Source of the DNA: Paenibacillus selenitireducens
GTDB lineage: Bacteria > Bacillota > Bacilli > Paenibacillales > Paenibacillaceae
Assembly (NCBI RefSeq): GCF_002021565.1
Contig: NZ_MSZX01000022.1
Span: 27 to 64,026 of the forward strand
Length of the DNA stretch: 64,000 nucleotides
Direction of reading: 5' to 3'
Numbering within the stretch: the first letter of the stretch is position 1; every line of letters begins with the position of its first letter. Position numbers and translations under genes: made by a program. Positions 20,232 to 33,311 of the stretch are shown in pieces. The notes below the pieces were generated by a model. That model was not told the origin of the DNA. It searched no databases and worked only from the letters and a program-made list of their open reading frames with translations.

Positions 20232-20897
20232 TTAGTTTCCTCCTTCCTCAACAGCCTTTTTCTTAGCTGCAGGAAGAACCTCACCACGATAGATCCATAC
20301 TTTTACGCCAATACGGCCGTATGTTGTATGTGCTTCTGCTGTACCATAATCGATATCTGCGCGAAGCGTATGAAGTGGAACAGTTCCTTCACTGTAGCCT
20401 TCTGAACGAGCAATCTCAGCGCCGCCAAGACGTCCGCTAACTGCAGTTTTGATTCCTTTTGCGCCAGAACGCATAGTTCTTTGGATCGCTTGTTTCAATG
20501 CACGACGGAAAGAAACGCGACGCTCCAATTGTTGTGCAATGCTTTCTGCAACCAAGATTGCATCAAGCTCAGGGTTTTTGATTTCATTGATGTTGATGTG
20601 TACTTTTTTACCTTTAGAGATTTTTGCAATCTCAGTGCGAAGTACTTCAACTTCAGAACCACCCTTACCGATAACCATACCTGGCTTCGCTGTGTGGATT
20701 GTTACATTCACACGGTTAGCCGCTCTTTCAATCTCAATACGAGAAACTGAAGAGTCTTTCAATTTATTTTTCAGGTATTCACGGATTCTTACATCCTCCA
20801 ACAAAAGATCACCGAAATCTTTGTCAGCATACCATTTGGATTCCCAATCACGAATAATACCTACACGTAATCCGACAGGATTTACCTTTTGGCCCAC
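20232..20897 (-). CDS. rpsC: 30S ribosomal protein S3
   Basis: A 221-residue uS3. It has a type II KH domain with [14 protein letters not shown] and a C-terminal domain with [12 protein letters not shown]. It lines the mRNA entry site. It follows rplV after 13 bases. Confidence 0.98.
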   Translation of the reverse strand: MGQKVNPVGLRVGIIRDWESKWYADKDFGDLLLEDVRIREYLKNKLKDSSVSRIEIERAANRVNVTIHTAKPGMVIGKGGSEVEVLRTEIAKISKGKKVHININEIKNPELDAILVAESIAQQLERRVSFRRALKQAIQRTMRSGAKGIKTAVSGRLGGAEIARSEGYSEGTVPLHTLRADIDYGTAEAHTTYGRIGVKVWIYRGEVLPAAKKKAVEEGGN

Positions 20898-20910
20898 ACG
20901 TTATCCCTCC

Positions 20911-21243
20911 TTATTTCTCAGATACCACCAAAGTAATGTGGCTTGTTCTCTTATTGATCCGGCTTGCACGTCCCATTGCACGAGGGCGGAAACGTTTCAT
21001 TGTCGGACCTTGGTTAGCGAACACTTCAGTAACAACTAATTTATTTACGTCCATCGAATAGTTGTGTTCTGCATTAGCAATTGCCGAGTTTAACAACTTC
21101 TCTACTACTGGAGAAGCAGCTTTCGGCGTGTGACGAAGAATTGCGATTGCTTCGCCTGCTTTCTTGCCGCGGATCAAGTCAATTACGAGTTGAACTTTAC
21201 GAGCAGCAATACGAACATTCTTTGCATGTGCTTTCGCTTGCAT
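20911..21243 (-). CDS. rplV: 50S ribosomal protein L22
   Basis: A 110-residue uL22 whose hairpin loop reaches into the exit tunnel. It begins [20 protein letters not shown]. The loop segment [20 protein letters not shown] shows no insertion or deletion. The start at 21243 follows GAGAGGAGG. Confidence 0.97.
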   Translation of the reverse strand: MQAKAHAKNVRIAARKVQLVIDLIRGKKAGEAIAILRHTPKAASPVVEKLLNSAIANAEHNYSMDVNKLVVTEVFANQGPTMKRFRPRAMGRASRINKRTSHITLVVSEK

Positions 21244-21276
21244 TGAGTAACCTCCTCTCAAACATTTAAAGGCTTA

Positions 21277-21555
21277 TTAGCGTTTGCCTGTTTTCTTATC
21301 GTCATCATGACCTTTGTACGTACGTGTTGGAGCAAATTCGCCTAGCTTATGTCCAACCATATCTTCCGTTACATACACCGGTACGTGTTTGCGGCCATCG
21401 TATACACCAAATGTGTGTCCGATGAACTGTGGGAAAATAGTAGAGCGACGGGACCAAGTTTTGATCACGACTTTCTTACCATTAGCGTCCACTTCTTCAA
21501 CTTTCTTTAACAAGTAACCATCGATAAATGGTCCTTTTTTAAGACTGCGACCCAT
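21277..21555 (-). CDS. rpsS: 30S ribosomal protein S19
   Basis: A 92-residue uS19 in the 30S head. It begins [20 protein letters not shown] and ends with the basic [12 protein letters not shown] tail. It follows rplB after 68 bases. Confidence 0.98.
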   Translation of the reverse strand: MGRSLKKGPFIDGYLLKKVEEVDANGKKVVIKTWSRRSTIFPQFIGHTFGVYDGRKHVPVYVTEDMVGHKLGEFAPTRTYKGHDDDKKTGKR

Positions 21556-21623
21556 GTGTGAATCCTCCCTTCACCAATCCATTCGTTCCGCATTACGCGG
21601 AACGTGTTAAAGGTAAACATATA

Positions 21624-22454
21624 TTATTTCGTGCGACGACGAATGATATATTTATCAGAAGCTTTGTTTTTCTTACGAGTTTTGTAACCAAGAGTCGGTT
21701 TACCCCATGGAGACATCGGGGATTTACGTCCGATTGGAGCACGACCTTCACCACCACCGTGAGGGTGATCGTTCGGGTTCATTACTACCCCGCGGACTTC
21801 AGGACGTTTGCCCAACCAACGGGAGCGACCTGCTTTACCGATTTTTACTAGCTCGTGATCTCCGTTACCTACAGATCCGATTGTTGCACGGCAAACTTTC
21901 AACAACTTGCGAACTTCGCCAGAAGACAAACGAACAGATACATAACGTTCTTCTTTACCAAGCAATTGCGCTTCAGTACCCGCAGCACGTACTAATTGTC
22001 CACCTTTACCAGGTTGTAACTCGATGTTGTGGATAACTGTACCTACTGGAATATTTTCAAGTGCAAGTGCGTTACCGATTTTGATGTCAGCTGTTGGGCC
22101 AGACATAATTTCGTCTCCAACTTTCAAACCTTTTGGAGCGATGATGTAACGTTTCTCACCATCAGCATAATTGATCAACGCAATGTTGGAAGTACGGTTC
22201 GGGTCATACTCGATTGTAGCAACGCGACCTGGTATTCCATCTTTAGTACGTTTGAAGTCAATAATACGGTATTTACGCTTGTGTCCACCACCATGGTGAC
22301 GAACTGTAATTTTACCCATGTTATTACGACCCGCAGTTTTGCTGAGTGGTGCTAACAATGATTTCTCCGGAACATCTGTTGTGATCTCTTCAAATGTCGA
22401 TACCGACATATGACGTCGAGCCGGGGATGTTGGTTTATACTTTTTAATTGGCAC
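21624..22454 (-). CDS. rplB: 50S ribosomal protein L2
   Basis: A 276-residue uL2, needed for subunit joining and peptidyl transfer. The late motif [20 protein letters not shown] contains the conserved His. It follows rplW after 31 bases. Confidence 0.98.
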   Translation of the reverse strand: MPIKKYKPTSPARRHMSVSTFEEITTDVPEKSLLAPLSKTAGRNNMGKITVRHHGGGHKRKYRIIDFKRTKDGIPGRVATIEYDPNRTSNIALINYADGEKRYIIAPKGLKVGDEIMSGPTADIKIGNALALENIPVGTVIHNIELQPGKGGQLVRAAGTEAQLLGKEERYVSVRLSSGEVRKLLKVCRATIGSVGNGDHELVKIGKAGRSRWLGKRPEVRGVVMNPNDHPHGGGEGRAPIGRKSPMSPWGKPTLGYKTRKKNKASDKYIIRRRTK

Positions 22455-22485
22455 GTAGTTTCCCTCCTTACTTTAAAAATAGATC

Positions 22486-22776
22486 TTATGCTTGCTCAAA
22501 AATTTCAATCGCTTTGCTGTCCGCGCTTAACGATACGATAGCTTTCTTCCACTCAGAAGTGTATCCGGAGTGACGTCCATAACGTTTCGGTTTCGCTGGA
22601 ACGCGCATTACGTTGACTTTTTTAACTTTTACGCCAAAAATAGCTTCGATCGCTTGTTTAACCTCGGTTTTGTTCGAACGCATATCAACTTCAAATGCAT
22701 ATTTCATTTCAGCCATATAGTCGCTCGTACGTTCCGTGATTACGGGGCGCTTGATAATATCGCGAGGATCCTTCAT
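22486..22776 (-). CDS. rplW: 50S ribosomal protein L23
   Basis: A 96-residue uL23 at the exit tunnel, docking site for trigger factor and SRP. Motifs: [15 protein letters not shown] and [17 protein letters not shown]. Its first base overlaps the rplD stop region by one base, so translation is likely coupled. Confidence 0.98.
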   Translation of the reverse strand: MKDPRDIIKRPVITERTSDYMAEMKYAFEVDMRSNKTEVKQAIEAIFGVKVKKVNVMRVPAKPKRYGRHSGYTSEWKKAIVSLSADSKAIEIFEQA

Positions 22777-23399
22777 TACGCGAACACCTCCTCTACTTTC
22801 TGAACTGCTTCTTTCGTAATGATCAATTGATCATAAACCATTACGTCCAAAACGTTAATGCCGTCAGCTGCTACGAATTTAACACCAGGGATGTTACGAG
22901 CAGATAGAGCAACATTATCATCATAGCTAGGTGTAACAACTAAAGCTTTGCGTTCTACTTTCAAGTTGTTCAAAATAGCTACGATATCTTTTGTTTTCGG
23001 TGCGTTCAATGCTAGTTGATCCAATACGATGATTTGGTTTTCCAATACTTTGGAAGACAAAGCAGATTTGATCGCTAGACGACGAACCTTTTTAGGCAAT
23101 TTAAAGGAGTAGCTGCGCGGTGTTGGTCCAAATACGATACCGCCGCCTTTCCATTGTGGCGCACGAATCGAACCTTGACGAGCACGTCCAGTTCCTTTTT
23201 GTTTCCATGGTTTACGACCACCGCCGCGAACCTCAGAACGACCTTTAACTTTGTGAGTTCCTTGACGAACTGCAGCTTGTTGAAGCAATACTGCTTCATG
23301 CATTGCATGTACGTGTGGTTGAATACCGAACACAGTGTCCGCCAATTCAATTTCACCAACTTGAGCTCCGCTCACGTTATATAAAGATACTTTTGGCAT
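22776..23399 (-). CDS. rplD: 50S ribosomal protein L4
   Basis: A 207-residue uL4, with the basic tunnel loop [20 protein letters not shown] intact. It follows rplC after 25 bases. In E. coli L4 represses the S10 operon; whether this holds here is not known. Confidence 0.98.
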   Translation of the reverse strand: MPKVSLYNVSGAQVGEIELADTVFGIQPHVHAMHEAVLLQQAAVRQGTHKVKGRSEVRGGGRKPWKQKGTGRARQGSIRAPQWKGGGIVFGPTPRSYSFKLPKKVRRLAIKSALSSKVLENQIIVLDQLALNAPKTKDIVAILNNLKVERKALVVTPSYDDNVALSARNIPGVKFVAADGINVLDVMVYDQLIITKEAVQKVEEVFA

Positions 23400-23424
23400 T
23401 TCTAGTTCCTCCTTCCTTTAGCGA

Positions 23425-24048
23425 TTACTTCTTCACCGTGGATTTTATTTTCACGAAGCTGTTTTTCGCACCTGGAATGGAACCTTTAACGAGAATTACG
23501 TTACGTTCTGTATCCACACGAACAACTTCTAATTTTTGAATTGTTACAGTTTCTGCTCCCATATGTCCTGGAAGGTGTTTACCTTTTGGAACACGGTTCG
23601 CTTGAATCGAACCCATGGAACCTGGTCCGCGATGGTAACGAGAACCGTGAGTCATAGGACCACGACTTTGTCCCCAACGTTTGATCGTACCAGTGAAACC
23701 TTTACCTTTGGAAATACCAGTTACGTCAACAAACTCGCCTGCTGCGAACAAGTCAGCTTTTAATTCTTGGCCAACTTCATATGCCGCAAAATCAACACCG
23801 CGAATTTCACGAACGTAGCGCTTAGGAGCCGTATTGGCTTTTTTCGCATGTGCAGTTTCAGGTTTGTTAGCATTTTTTTCTTTCTTATCAGCAAAACCGA
23901 CTTGAATTGCTTCGTAGCCGTCATTCTCAACGTCTTTCTTTTGAAGAACTACGCAAGGACCTGCTTCGATAACAGTAACCGGAATTACATTACCTTCTGG
24001 TGTAAAGACTTGAGTCATTCCTAACTTTTTACCTAAGATACCTTTCAT
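23425..24048 (-). CDS. rplC: 50S ribosomal protein L3
   Basis: A 207-residue uL3. It begins [15 protein letters not shown]. The central finger [20 protein letters not shown] approaches the peptidyl transferase centre. It follows rpsJ after 38 bases. Confidence 0.98.
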   Translation of the reverse strand: MKGILGKKLGMTQVFTPEGNVIPVTVIEAGPCVVLQKKDVENDGYEAIQVGFADKKEKNANKPETAHAKKANTAPKRYVREIRGVDFAAYEVGQELKADLFAAGEFVDVTGISKGKGFTGTIKRWGQSRGPMTHGSRYHRGPGSMGSIQANRVPKGKHLPGHMGAETVTIQKLEVVRVDTERNVILVKGSIPGAKNSFVKIKSTVKK

Positions 24049-24086
24049 GTTGACACCTCTTTTCCTTTCATTCTTCCAAGCTTAAA

Positions 24087-24497
<411 letters not shown>

Positions 24498-24532
24498 TCA
24501 CATCATCGCAACGTCACAGAACAACATTCACT

Positions 24533-24561
24533 ATTATACATAAATGTATAGGCTTTTGCAA
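24533..24561 (-). promoter_or_regulatory. sigma A promoter of the S10-spc-alpha cluster
   Basis: Minus strand TTGCAA (24556-24561), a 17-base spacer and TATAAT (24533-24538). It lies downstream of the tuf terminator, so the S10 cluster is transcribed independently of the str operon. Confidence 0.88.
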
Positions 24562-24686
24562 GCGAAAATATCGAATGAAAACTTACATCCGATTTTCTTC
24601 CATATATATGTTGTTTTTTCGAGCCCGATCTCATGCTTCCTCTATATAATATGTCGCTTACCATCCTTAATCATGCTAGTAGAATT

Positions 24687-24716
24687 AAAAAAGCCCACAT
24701 CCGAAGATGTGAGCTT
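24687..24716 (-). terminator. terminator of the str operon (after tuf)
   Basis: Minus-strand stem AAGCTCACATC / GATGTGGGCTT closed by a TTCG loop, then six T. It lies 19 bases after the tuf stop. Confidence 0.93.
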
Positions 24717-24734
24717 TTACATTCGCTAGGCGAA

Positions 24735-25925
24735 TTATTTGATGATTGTAGCAACCGCACCTGCACCTACTGTACGGCCACCTTCGCGGATCGCGAAGCG
24801 AGTACCTTCTTCAATCGCGATTGGAGCGATCAAGTTAACAGTAACTGTGATGTTGTCACCAGGCATAACCATTTCAGTACCTTCTGGAAGGTTGATGATA
24901 CCTGTAACGTCAGTTGTACGGAAGTAGAACTGTGGACGGTAACCAGTGAAGAAAGGCTTGTGACGGCCACCCTCTTCTTTAGTCAATACGTATACTTGAG
25001 CATTGAACTCAGTATGAGGTTTAACTGAACCTGGTTTGGATAATACTTGACCACGCTCGATGTCATTGCGGTCTACACCACGAAGAAGGGCACCGATGTT
25101 GTCACCCGCTTGAGCGGAATCCAACAATTTACGGAACATCTCTACGCCTGTTACAACGCATTTACGAGTTTCTTCAGTGATACCAACGATTTCAACTTCA
25201 TCCTGTACTTTAACAGTACCACGTTCTACACGACCTGTAGCAACAGTACCACGACCTGTGATCGAGAATACGTCCTCGACAGGCATCAAGAAAGGCTTGT
25301 CAGTTTCACGTTCTGGTTGTGGGATATAAGTATCGACTTGTTCGAACAATTCGATAATTTTGTCAGCCCAAGGACCATCTGGGTTTTGCAATGCTTCACG
25401 AGCAGAACCACGGATGATTGGAGTGTCGTCGCCAGGGAATTCGTATTCGCTAAGAAGGTCACGAATTTCCATTTCAACCAACTCAAGCAACTCTTCGTCT
25501 TCAACCATGTCGCATTTGTTCATAAATACAACGATGTAAGGAACCCCTACTTGGCGAGACAACAAGATGTGCTCACGAGTTTGTGGCATAGGACCGTCAG
25601 AAGCGGATACTACTAGGATCGCTCCGTCCATTTGTGCAGCACCAGTGATCATGTTTTTAACATAGTCGGCGTGACCTGGGCAGTCTACGTGTGCGTAGTG
25701 ACGGTTAGGTGTTTCGTACTCAACGTGTGATGTTGAGATTGTGATACCGCGTTCGCGCTCTTCTGGAGCTTTGTCGATTTGGTCGAATGCAATTGCAGCA
25801 CCGCCATATCTTTTGGACAATACAGTTGTGATTGCAGCTGTAAGAGTTGTTTTACCATGGTCAACGTGACCGATTGTACCGATGTTAACATGCGGTTTAT
25901 TACGTTCAAACTTAGCCTTTGCCAT
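24735..25925 (-). CDS. tuf: elongation factor Tu
   Basis: A 396-residue GTPase that delivers aminoacyl-tRNA. It has G1 GHVDHGKT (19-26), the G3 region [12 protein letters not shown] and G4 NKCD. The start at 25925 follows AGGAGGCA and gives [16 protein letters not shown]; an upstream in-frame start lacks support. Last gene of the operon, 91 bases after fusA. Confidence 0.99.
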   Translation of the reverse strand: MAKAKFERNKPHVNIGTIGHVDHGKTTLTAAITTVLSKRYGGAAIAFDQIDKAPEERERGITISTSHVEYETPNRHYAHVDCPGHADYVKNMITGAAQMDGAILVVSASDGPMPQTREHILLSRQVGVPYIVVFMNKCDMVEDEELLELVEMEIRDLLSEYEFPGDDTPIIRGSAREALQNPDGPWADKIIELFEQVDTYIPQPERETDKPFLMPVEDVFSITGRGTVATGRVERGTVKVQDEVEIVGITEETRKCVVTGVEMFRKLLDSAQAGDNIGALLRGVDRNDIERGQVLSKPGSVKPHTEFNAQVYVLTKEEGGRHKPFFTGYRPQFYFRTTDVTGIINLPEGTEMVMPGDNITVTVNLIAPIAIEEGTRFAIREGGRTVGAGAVATIIK

Positions 25926-26016
25926 TTGAAACGATGCCTCCTTAATATATAGGAAATTATATTGTTCCTCGTAGGAGTCTGACGTATCATTCACCTACGT
26001 GGTTAGTAAACAGTTA

Positions 26017-28086
26017 TTAGCCTTTTTTCGAAACGATCTCTTCAGCGATACTGCGTGGTACTTCTTCATAGTGAGAAAGTTCCATTGCGAATACGCCGCG
26101 TCCTTGTGTACCGGAACGAAGAGTTGTGGAATAACCGAACATCTCAGCGAGAGGTACCTTAGCACGGATAATTTGAGCTCCACCACGGGAATCCATACCT
26201 TCGATACGACCACGACGGGAGTTCAACATACCCATAACGTCGCCCATGTACTCTTCAGGAACTGTAACTTCAACTTTCATGATTGGCTCAAGAAGGATAG
26301 GGTTACATTTTTCTTTCGCCGCTTTAAGCGCCATGGAACCCGCGATCTTAAACGCCATCTCATTGGAGTCAACGTCATGATAAGATCCATCAAAGATAGT
26401 AGCTTTGACATCAACAAGCGGGAAGCCAGCTAGTACGCCGTTCTTCATCGCTTCTTCGATACCTGCAAGTGCTGGTGCAATGTATTCACGAGGAACCGAT
26501 CCACCAACAACTTTACTTTCGAATTTAGAGCCTGCTCCAGCTTCCTGTGGTTCGAACTCGACCCATACGTGACCGTATTGACCGCGACCACCGGACTGAC
26601 GAACAAACTTACCTTCGACCTTAGCTGATGATTTGAATGTTTCACGGTAAGCAACTTGTGGTTTACCTACGTTAGTCTCCACTTTAAATTCGCGACGCAT
26701 ACGGTCAACGATAATATCAAGGTGAAGTTCACCCATACCAGCAAGGATTGTTTGACCAGTTTCTTCATCTGTGTGCGCTCTTAACGTTGGATCTTCCTCT
26801 GTTAATTTACCAAGCGCAACACCCATTTTGTCTTGGTCAGCTTTGGTTTTTGGTTCTACAGCGATTTGAATTACCGGATCAGGGAAGTTCATGGATTCCA
26901 AGATAATCGGTGCTTTCTCATCACATAGTGTATCACCTGTACCTGTATCTTTCAAACCAACCGCAGCAGCGATATCACCTGAATATACAACGTCAATCTC
27001 TTGACGGCTATTCGCGTGCATTTGAAGGATACGACCGATACGCTCACGTTTGCCTTTTGTTGCATTCAATACGTATGATCCGGAGCTAAGAACACCAGAG
27101 TACACACGGAAGAATGTCAATTTACCAACGTAAGGATCCGTCATGATTTTAAACGCAAGAGCTGAGAACGGCTCTTCATCAGAAGAATGACGTACTTCTT
27201 CAGCACCATCTTCAAGATGTCCATTGATCGCAGGAACGTCAGTCGGAGCTGGCAAGAAATCAATAACAGCATCCAAAATTAATTGAACGCCTTTATTTCT
27301 ATAAGAAGAACCACAAATAACCGGGAAGATTTTAACATCACAAACCCCTTTACGAAGCGCAGCTTTGATCTCAGGGATAGTAATTTCTTCACCTTCAAGG
27401 TATTTCATTGTTAATTCTTCGTCAAGCTCAGCAACCTTCTCAATTAACTCATTGCGAAGTTCTTCAACTTTGTCTTTGAATTCCGCAGGCACTTCGATAA
27501 CATCGATATCTTTACCGAGATCATCTTTGAAGATGTGTGCAACATTCTCGATAATATCGATGATACCTTTAAACTCATTTTCAGCACCGATCGGAAGTTG
27601 AATCGCTACAGCATTCGCTTGCAAACGATCTTTCATCGTCTCGATAACATTCAAAAAGTCAGCGCCAGTTGTATCCATCTTATTGACATAAGCAATACGA
27701 GGAACGCCATAACGGTCAGCTTGTCTCCAAACTGTCTCGGATTGAGGCTCAACGCCTTCTTTAGCACTAAATACACCAACTGCCCCATCTAATACGCGAA
27801 GGGAACGTTCTACTTCAACAGTGAAGTCAACGTGACCCGGAGTATCAATGATATTAACGCGGTGACCTTTCCAAGCAGCAGTCGTAGCAGCGGAAGTAAT
27901 CGTGATTCCGCGCTCTTGCTCTTGCTCCATCCAGTCCATTGTCGCAGCACCTTCGTGAACTTCACCGATTTTGTGCGTACGGCCTGTATAGAACAAAATG
28001 CGCTCAGTCGTAGTTGTCTTACCAGCATCAATATGCGCCATGATCCCGATATTGCGGGTATTAGTTAAGGAGAACTCTCTTGCCAT
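26017..28086 (-). CDS. fusA: elongation factor G
   Basis: A 689-residue translocase GTPase. It has G1 AHIDAGKT (17-24), [24 protein letters not shown] and the C-terminal domains IV-V. The length is standard. The start at 28086 follows GAAGGGAGA. It follows rpsG after 68 bases in the usual rpsL-rpsG-fusA-tuf order. Confidence 0.99.
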   Translation of the reverse strand: MAREFSLTNTRNIGIMAHIDAGKTTTTERILFYTGRTHKIGEVHEGAATMDWMEQEQERGITITSAATTAAWKGHRVNIIDTPGHVDFTVEVERSLRVLDGAVGVFSAKEGVEPQSETVWRQADRYGVPRIAYVNKMDTTGADFLNVIETMKDRLQANAVAIQLPIGAENEFKGIIDIIENVAHIFKDDLGKDIDVIEVPAEFKDKVEELRNELIEKVAELDEELTMKYLEGEEITIPEIKAALRKGVCDVKIFPVICGSSYRNKGVQLILDAVIDFLPAPTDVPAINGHLEDGAEEVRHSSDEEPFSALAFKIMTDPYVGKLTFFRVYSGVLSSGSYVLNATKGKRERIGRILQMHANSRQEIDVVYSGDIAAAVGLKDTGTGDTLCDEKAPIILESMNFPDPVIQIAVEPKTKADQDKMGVALGKLTEEDPTLRAHTDEETGQTILAGMGELHLDIIVDRMRREFKVETNVGKPQVAYRETFKSSAKVEGKFVRQSGGRGQYGHVWVEFEPQEAGAGSKFESKVVGGSVPREYIAPALAGIEEAMKNGVLAGFPLVDVKATIFDGSYHDVDSNEMAFKIAGSMALKAAKEKCNPILLEPIMKVEVTVPEEYMGDVMGMLNSRRGRIEGMDSRGGAQIIRAKVPLAEMFGYSTTLRSGTQGRGVFAMELSHYEEVPRSIAEEIVSKKG

Positions 28087-28154
28087 GGAACGGTCTCCCT
28101 TCAAAATCTTTAGTATAGTGGCGCGGGCACCGAAGTACCCACGCTATTTCAATC

Positions 28155-28625
28155 CTACCAGCGGTAGTGTGCGAATGCTTTGTTAGCTTCCGCCATTTTG
28201 TGTGTGTCTTCACGTTTTTTAACGGAAGCACCTGTATTGTTGGATGCATCTAGAATTTCAGCTGCTAGACGCTCTTCCATTGTTTTCTCACCGCGATTGC
28301 GGGAGTAGTTCACGAGCCAACGTAAACCTAAAGCTGTACGTCTCTCAGGTTTAACTTCGATCGGCACTTGATAGTTTGCACCACCAACACGACGAGCTTT
28401 AACCTCAAGAACTGGCATAATATTTTTGATTGCTGCTTCAAACACTTCCATAGGATCTTTACCGGAACGTTCTTGGATCAACTTGAACGCATCGTAAAGA
28501 ATTGTTTGAGCAACACCTCTTTTACCATCAAGCATGATGCGGTTGATCAAGCGAGTAACTAACTTGCTGTTATACACCGGATCTGGCAACACGTCTCTTT
28601 TCGTAACTGGACCTTTGCGTGGCAT
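28155..28625 (-). CDS. rpsG: 30S ribosomal protein S7
   Basis: A 156-residue uS7 that nucleates the 30S head. It begins [20 protein letters not shown] and ends [12 protein letters not shown]. The start at 28625 follows AAAGGGGGA. It follows rpsL after 49 bases. Confidence 0.98.
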   Translation of the reverse strand: MPRKGPVTKRDVLPDPVYNSKLVTRLINRIMLDGKRGVAQTILYDAFKLIQERSGKDPMEVFEAAIKNIMPVLEVKARRVGGANYQVPIEVKPERRTALGLRWLVNYSRNRGEKTMEERLAAEILDASNNTGASVKKREDTHKMAEANKAFAHYRW

Positions 28626-28674
28626 TGTAATCCCCCTTTCCCAATAATTCAATTTCGCAATTTACTCACGTAAA

Positions 28675-29094
28675 TTATTTTTTAGCTTTTGGACGTTTCG
28701 TACCGTATTTCGAACGAGATTGCATACGGTTATTCACACCTGCAGTATCCAATGCACCGCGAACGATATGGTAACGTACCCCTGGAAGGTCTTTTACCCG
28801 TCCACCACGTACTAATACGACACTGTGTTCTTGCAAGTTGTGTCCGATACCTCCGATATAAGCTGTAACCTCTACACGGTTCGTCAAACGAACACGGGCA
28901 TATTTACGAAGCGCGGAGTTCGGTTTTTTCGGAGTCATTGTACCTACACGAGTACATACACCACGTTTTTGTGGAGCGCTCAAATCAGTCTCTTCACGTT
29001 TAAGTGCGTTAAATCCTTTTTGAAGTGCTGGGGATTTTGACTTAGTGATTTTCGCTTGACGTCCTTTACGAACTAGCTGGTTAATTGTTGGCAT
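28675..29094 (-). CDS. rpsL: 30S ribosomal protein S12
   Basis: A 139-residue uS12 in the decoding centre. The region [13 protein letters not shown] and the later [13 protein letters not shown] keep the lysines usually changed in streptomycin-resistant mutants, so this copy looks wild type. GAAGGGGGTGG precedes the ATG. Confidence 0.98.
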   Translation of the reverse strand: MPTINQLVRKGRQAKITKSKSPALQKGFNALKREETDLSAPQKRGVCTRVGTMTPKKPNSALRKYARVRLTNRVEVTAYIGGIGHNLQEHSVVLVRGGRVKDLPGVRYHIVRGALDTAGVNNRMQSRSKYGTKRPKAKK

Positions 29095-29223
29095 GTTGCC
29101 ACCCCCTTCCCATATTTTTAACCTTCATAAACCTTCAACATAAGTCCACAGACCCAGGTGGTTCATTTAAAGACAAATGAAATGTCTTTGCAATACTTCC
29201 GCATCACAAAAACATCGGTTTAA

Positions 29224-29475
29224 CTATTCATTTACAATGGCTACCATCGCTGCACCAACATCGATCCCGCAAGCTTTGCCGAGATTCTTCATCGTGTCCA
29301 CGTAGGTAATCTTCACATCCATACTCTTGCATAACAGAATAACTTTGGATGTAACTCTCGAATCGGCATCTTCTGCGATGTATACCTCTGTTGCTTTGCC
29401 GAGTTCAACCATTCGGATCGTTTGTTTCGTGCCAACGCGAATATTCTCTTCCTGTAATCCTTTTTCATTAGACAT
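29224..29475 (-). CDS. L7Ae-family RNA-binding protein (YbxF-like)
   Basis: An 83-residue L7Ae/L30e/Gadd45-type protein (VGTKQTIRMVELGKATEVYI), of the YbxF group that binds kink-turn RNA in B. subtilis. The start at 29475 is chosen because GGAGG is nine bases upstream; ATG codons further up fall too near or before that site. First gene of the str operon, ahead of rpsL, as in B. subtilis. Its precise role is unproven. Confidence 0.94.
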   Translation of the reverse strand: MSNEKGLQEENIRVGTKQTIRMVELGKATEVYIAEDADSRVTSKVILLCKSMDVKITYVDTMKNLGKACGIDVGAAMVAIVNE

Positions 29476-29526
29476 TAAACTCATCCTCCAAAAGAACAGG
29501 TGACTATCTCTCAGGCACACTTCGAT

Positions 29527-29555
29527 ATATTAGCATTTCGCTAGACCAATGTCAA
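29527..29555 (-). promoter_or_regulatory. sigma A promoter of the str operon
   Basis: Consensus TTGACA (29550-29555), a 17-base spacer and TAATAT (29527-29532). The -35 begins inside the T-rich tail of the rpoC terminator. Confidence 0.85.
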
Positions 29556-29610
29556 GAAAAAGATGCAAGAAATGCGAGATTTGCTAATTTCCAAATCATA
29601 CATTTCTTGC
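29552..29610 (-). terminator. terminator of rpoB-rpoC
   Basis: Minus-strand stem GCAAGAAATG / CATTTCTTGC around a 26-base partly structured loop, then ATCTTTTTCTT. It lies 12 bases after the rpoC stop and runs into the next promoter. Confidence 0.78.
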
Positions 29611-29622
29611 ACCGTTCATCAT

Positions 29623-32600
29623 TTACTCAACTGTAACGGTTTCTAACGATGATTCTTCTGTTACTTCTGCCTCAGGTTCGACAAATTTAACACTACGGTA
29701 ACGGTTCATACCAGTACCTGCAGGGATCAATTTACCGATAATTACATTTTCCTTCAAGCCGAGCAATTGGTCGACTTTACCTTTAATCGCTGCATCTGTA
29801 AGAACACGTGTTGTTTCTTGGAAAGATGCCGCAGATAGGAAGGAATCTGTTTCAAGAGATGCTTTCGTAATCCCGAGCAAGACTGGTTTTGCAACCGCTG
29901 GCTCTTTATCTGCAAGGATCGCTTCTTTATTCTGTGCTTCATATTCATGAATATCCACGAATGCGCCAGGCAAGAGCGTTGTTTCACCTGCATCGATAAT
30001 ACGGATTTTACGAAGCATTTGTTTGATCATAACCTCAACGTGTTTATCGTTGATTTCTACCCCTTGGTTACGATATACGCGTTGTACTTCTTGCAGAATG
30101 TAGTTCTGCACACCGCGAATACCTTTAATCCGGAGCATTTCCTTCGGATCGATCGAACCATCTGTCAACTCATCGCCGGCTTCAATCGCTTTACCTTCGT
30201 AGACGCGAATACGTGATCCATAAGTAACAGCATAGACTTTCGTCTCAGCTTCCCCTTGAACTTCGATTTCACGACGATCTTTGGTTTCGCGAATTTCTTT
30301 GACGACACCATCGATTTCGGTAATAATAGCTTGCCCTTTCGGATTCCGTGCTTCGAAAAGCTCTTGGATACGAGGCAAACCTTGTGTAATATCGTCTCCC
30401 GCAACGCCCCCGGTATGGAACGTACGCATTGTAAGCTGGGTTCCCGGCTCACCGATCGATTGAGCAGCGATAATACCAACCGCTTCCCCGATCTCAACGT
30501 GTTTACCTGTTGCAAGGTTACGTCCGTAACAAATCTTACATACGCCATGACGCGCACGGCAGCTAAGAACGGAACGAATTTGAATTCTTTCCATACCGTC
30601 AGATCTCATCAACGCACCCGTACTAATTAATTCTTCCGCTTTGTCAGAATCAATCAATTCATTACGATGAACGATGACCTCGCCGGTTTGTGGATGTTTA
30701 ACTGTTTCGAATGAGTAACGTCCTTCAATACGGTCATACAGATCTTCAATAATCTCTTTACCGTCTTGAATACGGCTTACAGTAAATCCTTTATCTGTTC
30801 CACAATCGTCTTCACGGATGATTACGTCTTGGGCAACGTCAACGAGACGACGAGTCAAGTACCCTGAATCGGCTGTACGAAGCGCTGTATCGGCCAAACC
30901 TTTACGCGCACCATGCGTCGAAATAAAGTATTCCAAGACCGTTAGGCCCTCACGGAAGTTCGATTTGATTGGCAACTCGATGATACGACCTGATGGATTG
31001 GCCATCAGACCACGCATACCGCCCAGCTGGGTAATCTGCGATTTGTTACCCCGTGCTTTGGAATCCACCATGAGCATAATGGAGTTGTAACGATCCATTG
31101 ATTTCATGAGGATGTCTGTCAACTGATCTTTGGTTTTACTCCAAATTTCAATAACACGGTCATAACGTTCTTCCGTTGTGATCAAACCACGACGGTATTG
31201 GTTCGTAACTACACGAACTTTTTCATCGGATTCTTTCAGCAGTTGTACTTTTTCTGGCGGTACAATAACGTCGGAAACGGCGATACTGATACCAGCCTTC
31301 GTGGAGTACGTAAAGCCAAGCTGCTTGATCGCATCCAGAATAACGGATGTTTTGGTTGTATGGTACGTTTCAAAACATCTCGCGATGATTTGACCCAGGT
31401 AATCTTTACCTACCGCACCAGATTGCGGAACATTATTGATGAATTCCCGAACATCGGTACCTTTTTCATAAATGAAATAGTGATCCGGCGTACCTTGGAA
31501 TAGGTTTGTTTTTGTTGCTTCGTTAATGTATGGGAACGAATCTGGGAAGATCTCGTTGAAGATAATCCGTCCCACGTTTGTCACGATCAATGCATCTTGT
31601 TGACGATCCGTAAATGTTTTCTTATTCAACGCTTTAACAGGAATCGCCACACGTGCATGCAAGGATGCAGAACCGCGTTGGTAAGCAGAGACAGCTTCGT
31701 TCACATTCGCGAAGATTGTACCTGACCCTTTGGCTTCTTTGTTATCCATTGTCAAGTAGAAGGAACCCAGAACCATATCCTGAGATGGCGTTACAACTGG
31801 CTTACCATCTTTAGGGTTCAAGATGTTACCAGATGCAAGCATCAAGATACGAGCTTCTGCTTGAGCTTCTGCTGATAATGGAACGTGAACCGCCATTTGG
31901 TCACCGTCAAAGTCAGCGTTATACGCTGTACATACGAGCGGATGCAGCTTAATTGCGCGTCCTTCGACCAAAGTTGGTTCAAACGCCTGAATACCAAGTC
32001 TGTGAAGCGTCGGGGCACGGTTTAGAAGAACTGGGTGTTCTTTGATGACTTCTTCGAGGACATCCCATACTTCCGCACTTACGCGTTCCACTTTACGTTT
32101 CGCACTCTTAATATTGTGTGCAAGACCTTTATTCACAAGCTCTTTCATAACGAAAGGCTTGAACAATTCTAGTGCCATTTCTTTTGGAAGACCACATTGG
32201 AACATTTTCAAGCTAGGTCCTACAACGATAACAGAACGACCAGAGTAGTCAACACGTTTACCGAGCAAGTTCTGACGGAAACGACCTTGTTTACCTTTTA
32301 GCATATGGCTAAGAGATTTCAAAGGACGGTTACCCGGACCTGTTACAGGACGACCGCGACGGCCGTTATCAATCAATGCATCAACCGCTTCTTGAAGCAT
32401 ACGCTTCTCATTCTGAACGATGATATCAGGCGCACCAAGATCGAGTAGACGTTTCAAACGGTTGTTCCGGTTGATTACACGACGGTACAAATCATTCAAG
32501 TCAGATGTTGCAAAGCGACCCCCGTCCAATTGAACCATTGGGCGAAGTTCCGGTGGAATAACCGGCAATACATCAAGAATCATCCAATCTGGTTGGTTAC

Positions 32601-33255
32601 CAGAGTTACGGAATGCTTCGATAACCTCAAGGCGTTTGATCGCACGATTACGACGTTGTCCTTGAGCTGTGCGAAGTTCTTCTTTCAAGAAATCTAGTTC
32701 TTTTGCTACATCGATGTCTTGAAGAAGTTTTTTCACGGCTTCAGCACCCATGCCGGCTTGGAAACCGTAGCCGTATTTTTCACGGTAACTACGATATTCC
32801 TTCTCGGAGAGAAGTTGTTTCTTCTCAAGCGGTGTATCTCCTGGATCCGTTACAACATAAGATGCAAAGTAGATAATTTCCTCAAGCGAACGAGGAGACA
32901 TATCGAGTGCTAAACCCATGCGGCTTGGAATCCCTTTGAAATACCAAATGTGAGAGACAGGGGCAGCCAACTCAATATGCCCCATACGCTCACGACGCAC
33001 TTTCGCGCGCGTTACTTCTACACCACAACGGTCACAGACTACACCTTTGTAGCGAACACGTTTATATTTACCGCAATGACATTCCCAGTCTTTAGTTGGG
33101 CCGAAAATCTTTTCACAGAACAGCCCTTCTTTTTCCGGTTTTAAGGTACGATAGTTAATCGTTTCCGGCTTTTTTACTTCTCCGCGGGACCAAGACCGAA
33201 TTTTATCTGGCGATGCCAATCCAATCTTCATAAACTCGAAATTGTTTACGTCCAT
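29623..33255 (-). CDS. rpoC: RNA polymerase beta' subunit
   Basis: A 1210-residue beta' subunit. Near the N-terminus is the zinc ribbon CHCGKYK and CDRCG. The catalytic magnesium motif NADFDGDQM and the second zinc site [13 protein letters not shown] follow. No large insertion is seen. The start is taken as ATG at 33253-33255, ten bases after GGAGGG; the adjacent TTG is an alternative. It follows rpoB after 56 bases. Confidence 0.99.
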   Translation of the reverse strand: MDVNNFEFMKIGLASPDKIRSWSRGEVKKPETINYRTLKPEKEGLFCEKIFGPTKDWECHCGKYKRVRYKGVVCDRCGVEVTRAKVRRERMGHIELAAPVSHIWYFKGIPSRMGLALDMSPRSLEEIIYFASYVVTDPGDTPLEKKQLLSEKEYRSYREKYGYGFQAGMGAEAVKKLLQDIDVAKELDFLKEELRTAQGQRRNRAIKRLEVIEAFRNSGNQPDWMILDVLPVIPPELRPMVQLDGGRFATSDLNDLYRRVINRNNRLKRLLDLGAPDIIVQNEKRMLQEAVDALIDNGRRGRPVTGPGNRPLKSLSHMLKGKQGRFRQNLLGKRVDYSGRSVIVVGPSLKMFQCGLPKEMALELFKPFVMKELVNKGLAHNIKSAKRKVERVSAEVWDVLEEVIKEHPVLLNRAPTLHRLGIQAFEPTLVEGRAIKLHPLVCTAYNADFDGDQMAVHVPLSAEAQAEARILMLASGNILNPKDGKPVVTPSQDMVLGSFYLTMDNKEAKGSGTIFANVNEAVSAYQRGSASLHARVAIPVKALNKKTFTDRQQDALIVTNVGRIIFNEIFPDSFPYINEATKTNLFQGTPDHYFIYEKGTDVREFINNVPQSGAVGKDYLGQIIARCFETYHTTKTSVILDAIKQLGFTYSTKAGISIAVSDVIVPPEKVQLLKESDEKVRVVTNQYRRGLITTEERYDRVIEIWSKTKDQLTDILMKSMDRYNSIMLMVDSKARGNKSQITQLGGMRGLMANPSGRIIELPIKSNFREGLTVLEYFISTHGARKGLADTALRTADSGYLTRRLVDVAQDVIIREDDCGTDKGFTVSRIQDGKEIIEDLYDRIEGRYSFETVKHPQTGEVIVHRNELIDSDKAEELISTGALMRSDGMERIQIRSVLSCRARHGVCKICYGRNLATGKHVEIGEAVGIIAAQSIGEPGTQLTMRTFHTGGVAGDDITQGLPRIQELFEARNPKGQAIITEIDGVVKEIRETKDRREIEVQGEAETKVYAVTYGSRIRVYEGKAIEAGDELTDGSIDPKEMLRIKGIRGVQNYILQEVQRVYRNQGVEINDKHVEVMIKQMLRKIRIIDAGETTLLPGAFVDIHEYEAQNKEAILADKEPAVAKPVLLGITKASLETDSFLSAASFQETTRVLTDAAIKGKVDQLLGLKENVIIGKLIPAGTGMNRYRSVKFVEPEAEVTEESSLETVTVE

Positions 33256-33311
33256 CAAGGAGCAACCCTCCTTAACCATGCACTATTTGGCCTAGCTTAT
33301 TACAACCTGTA

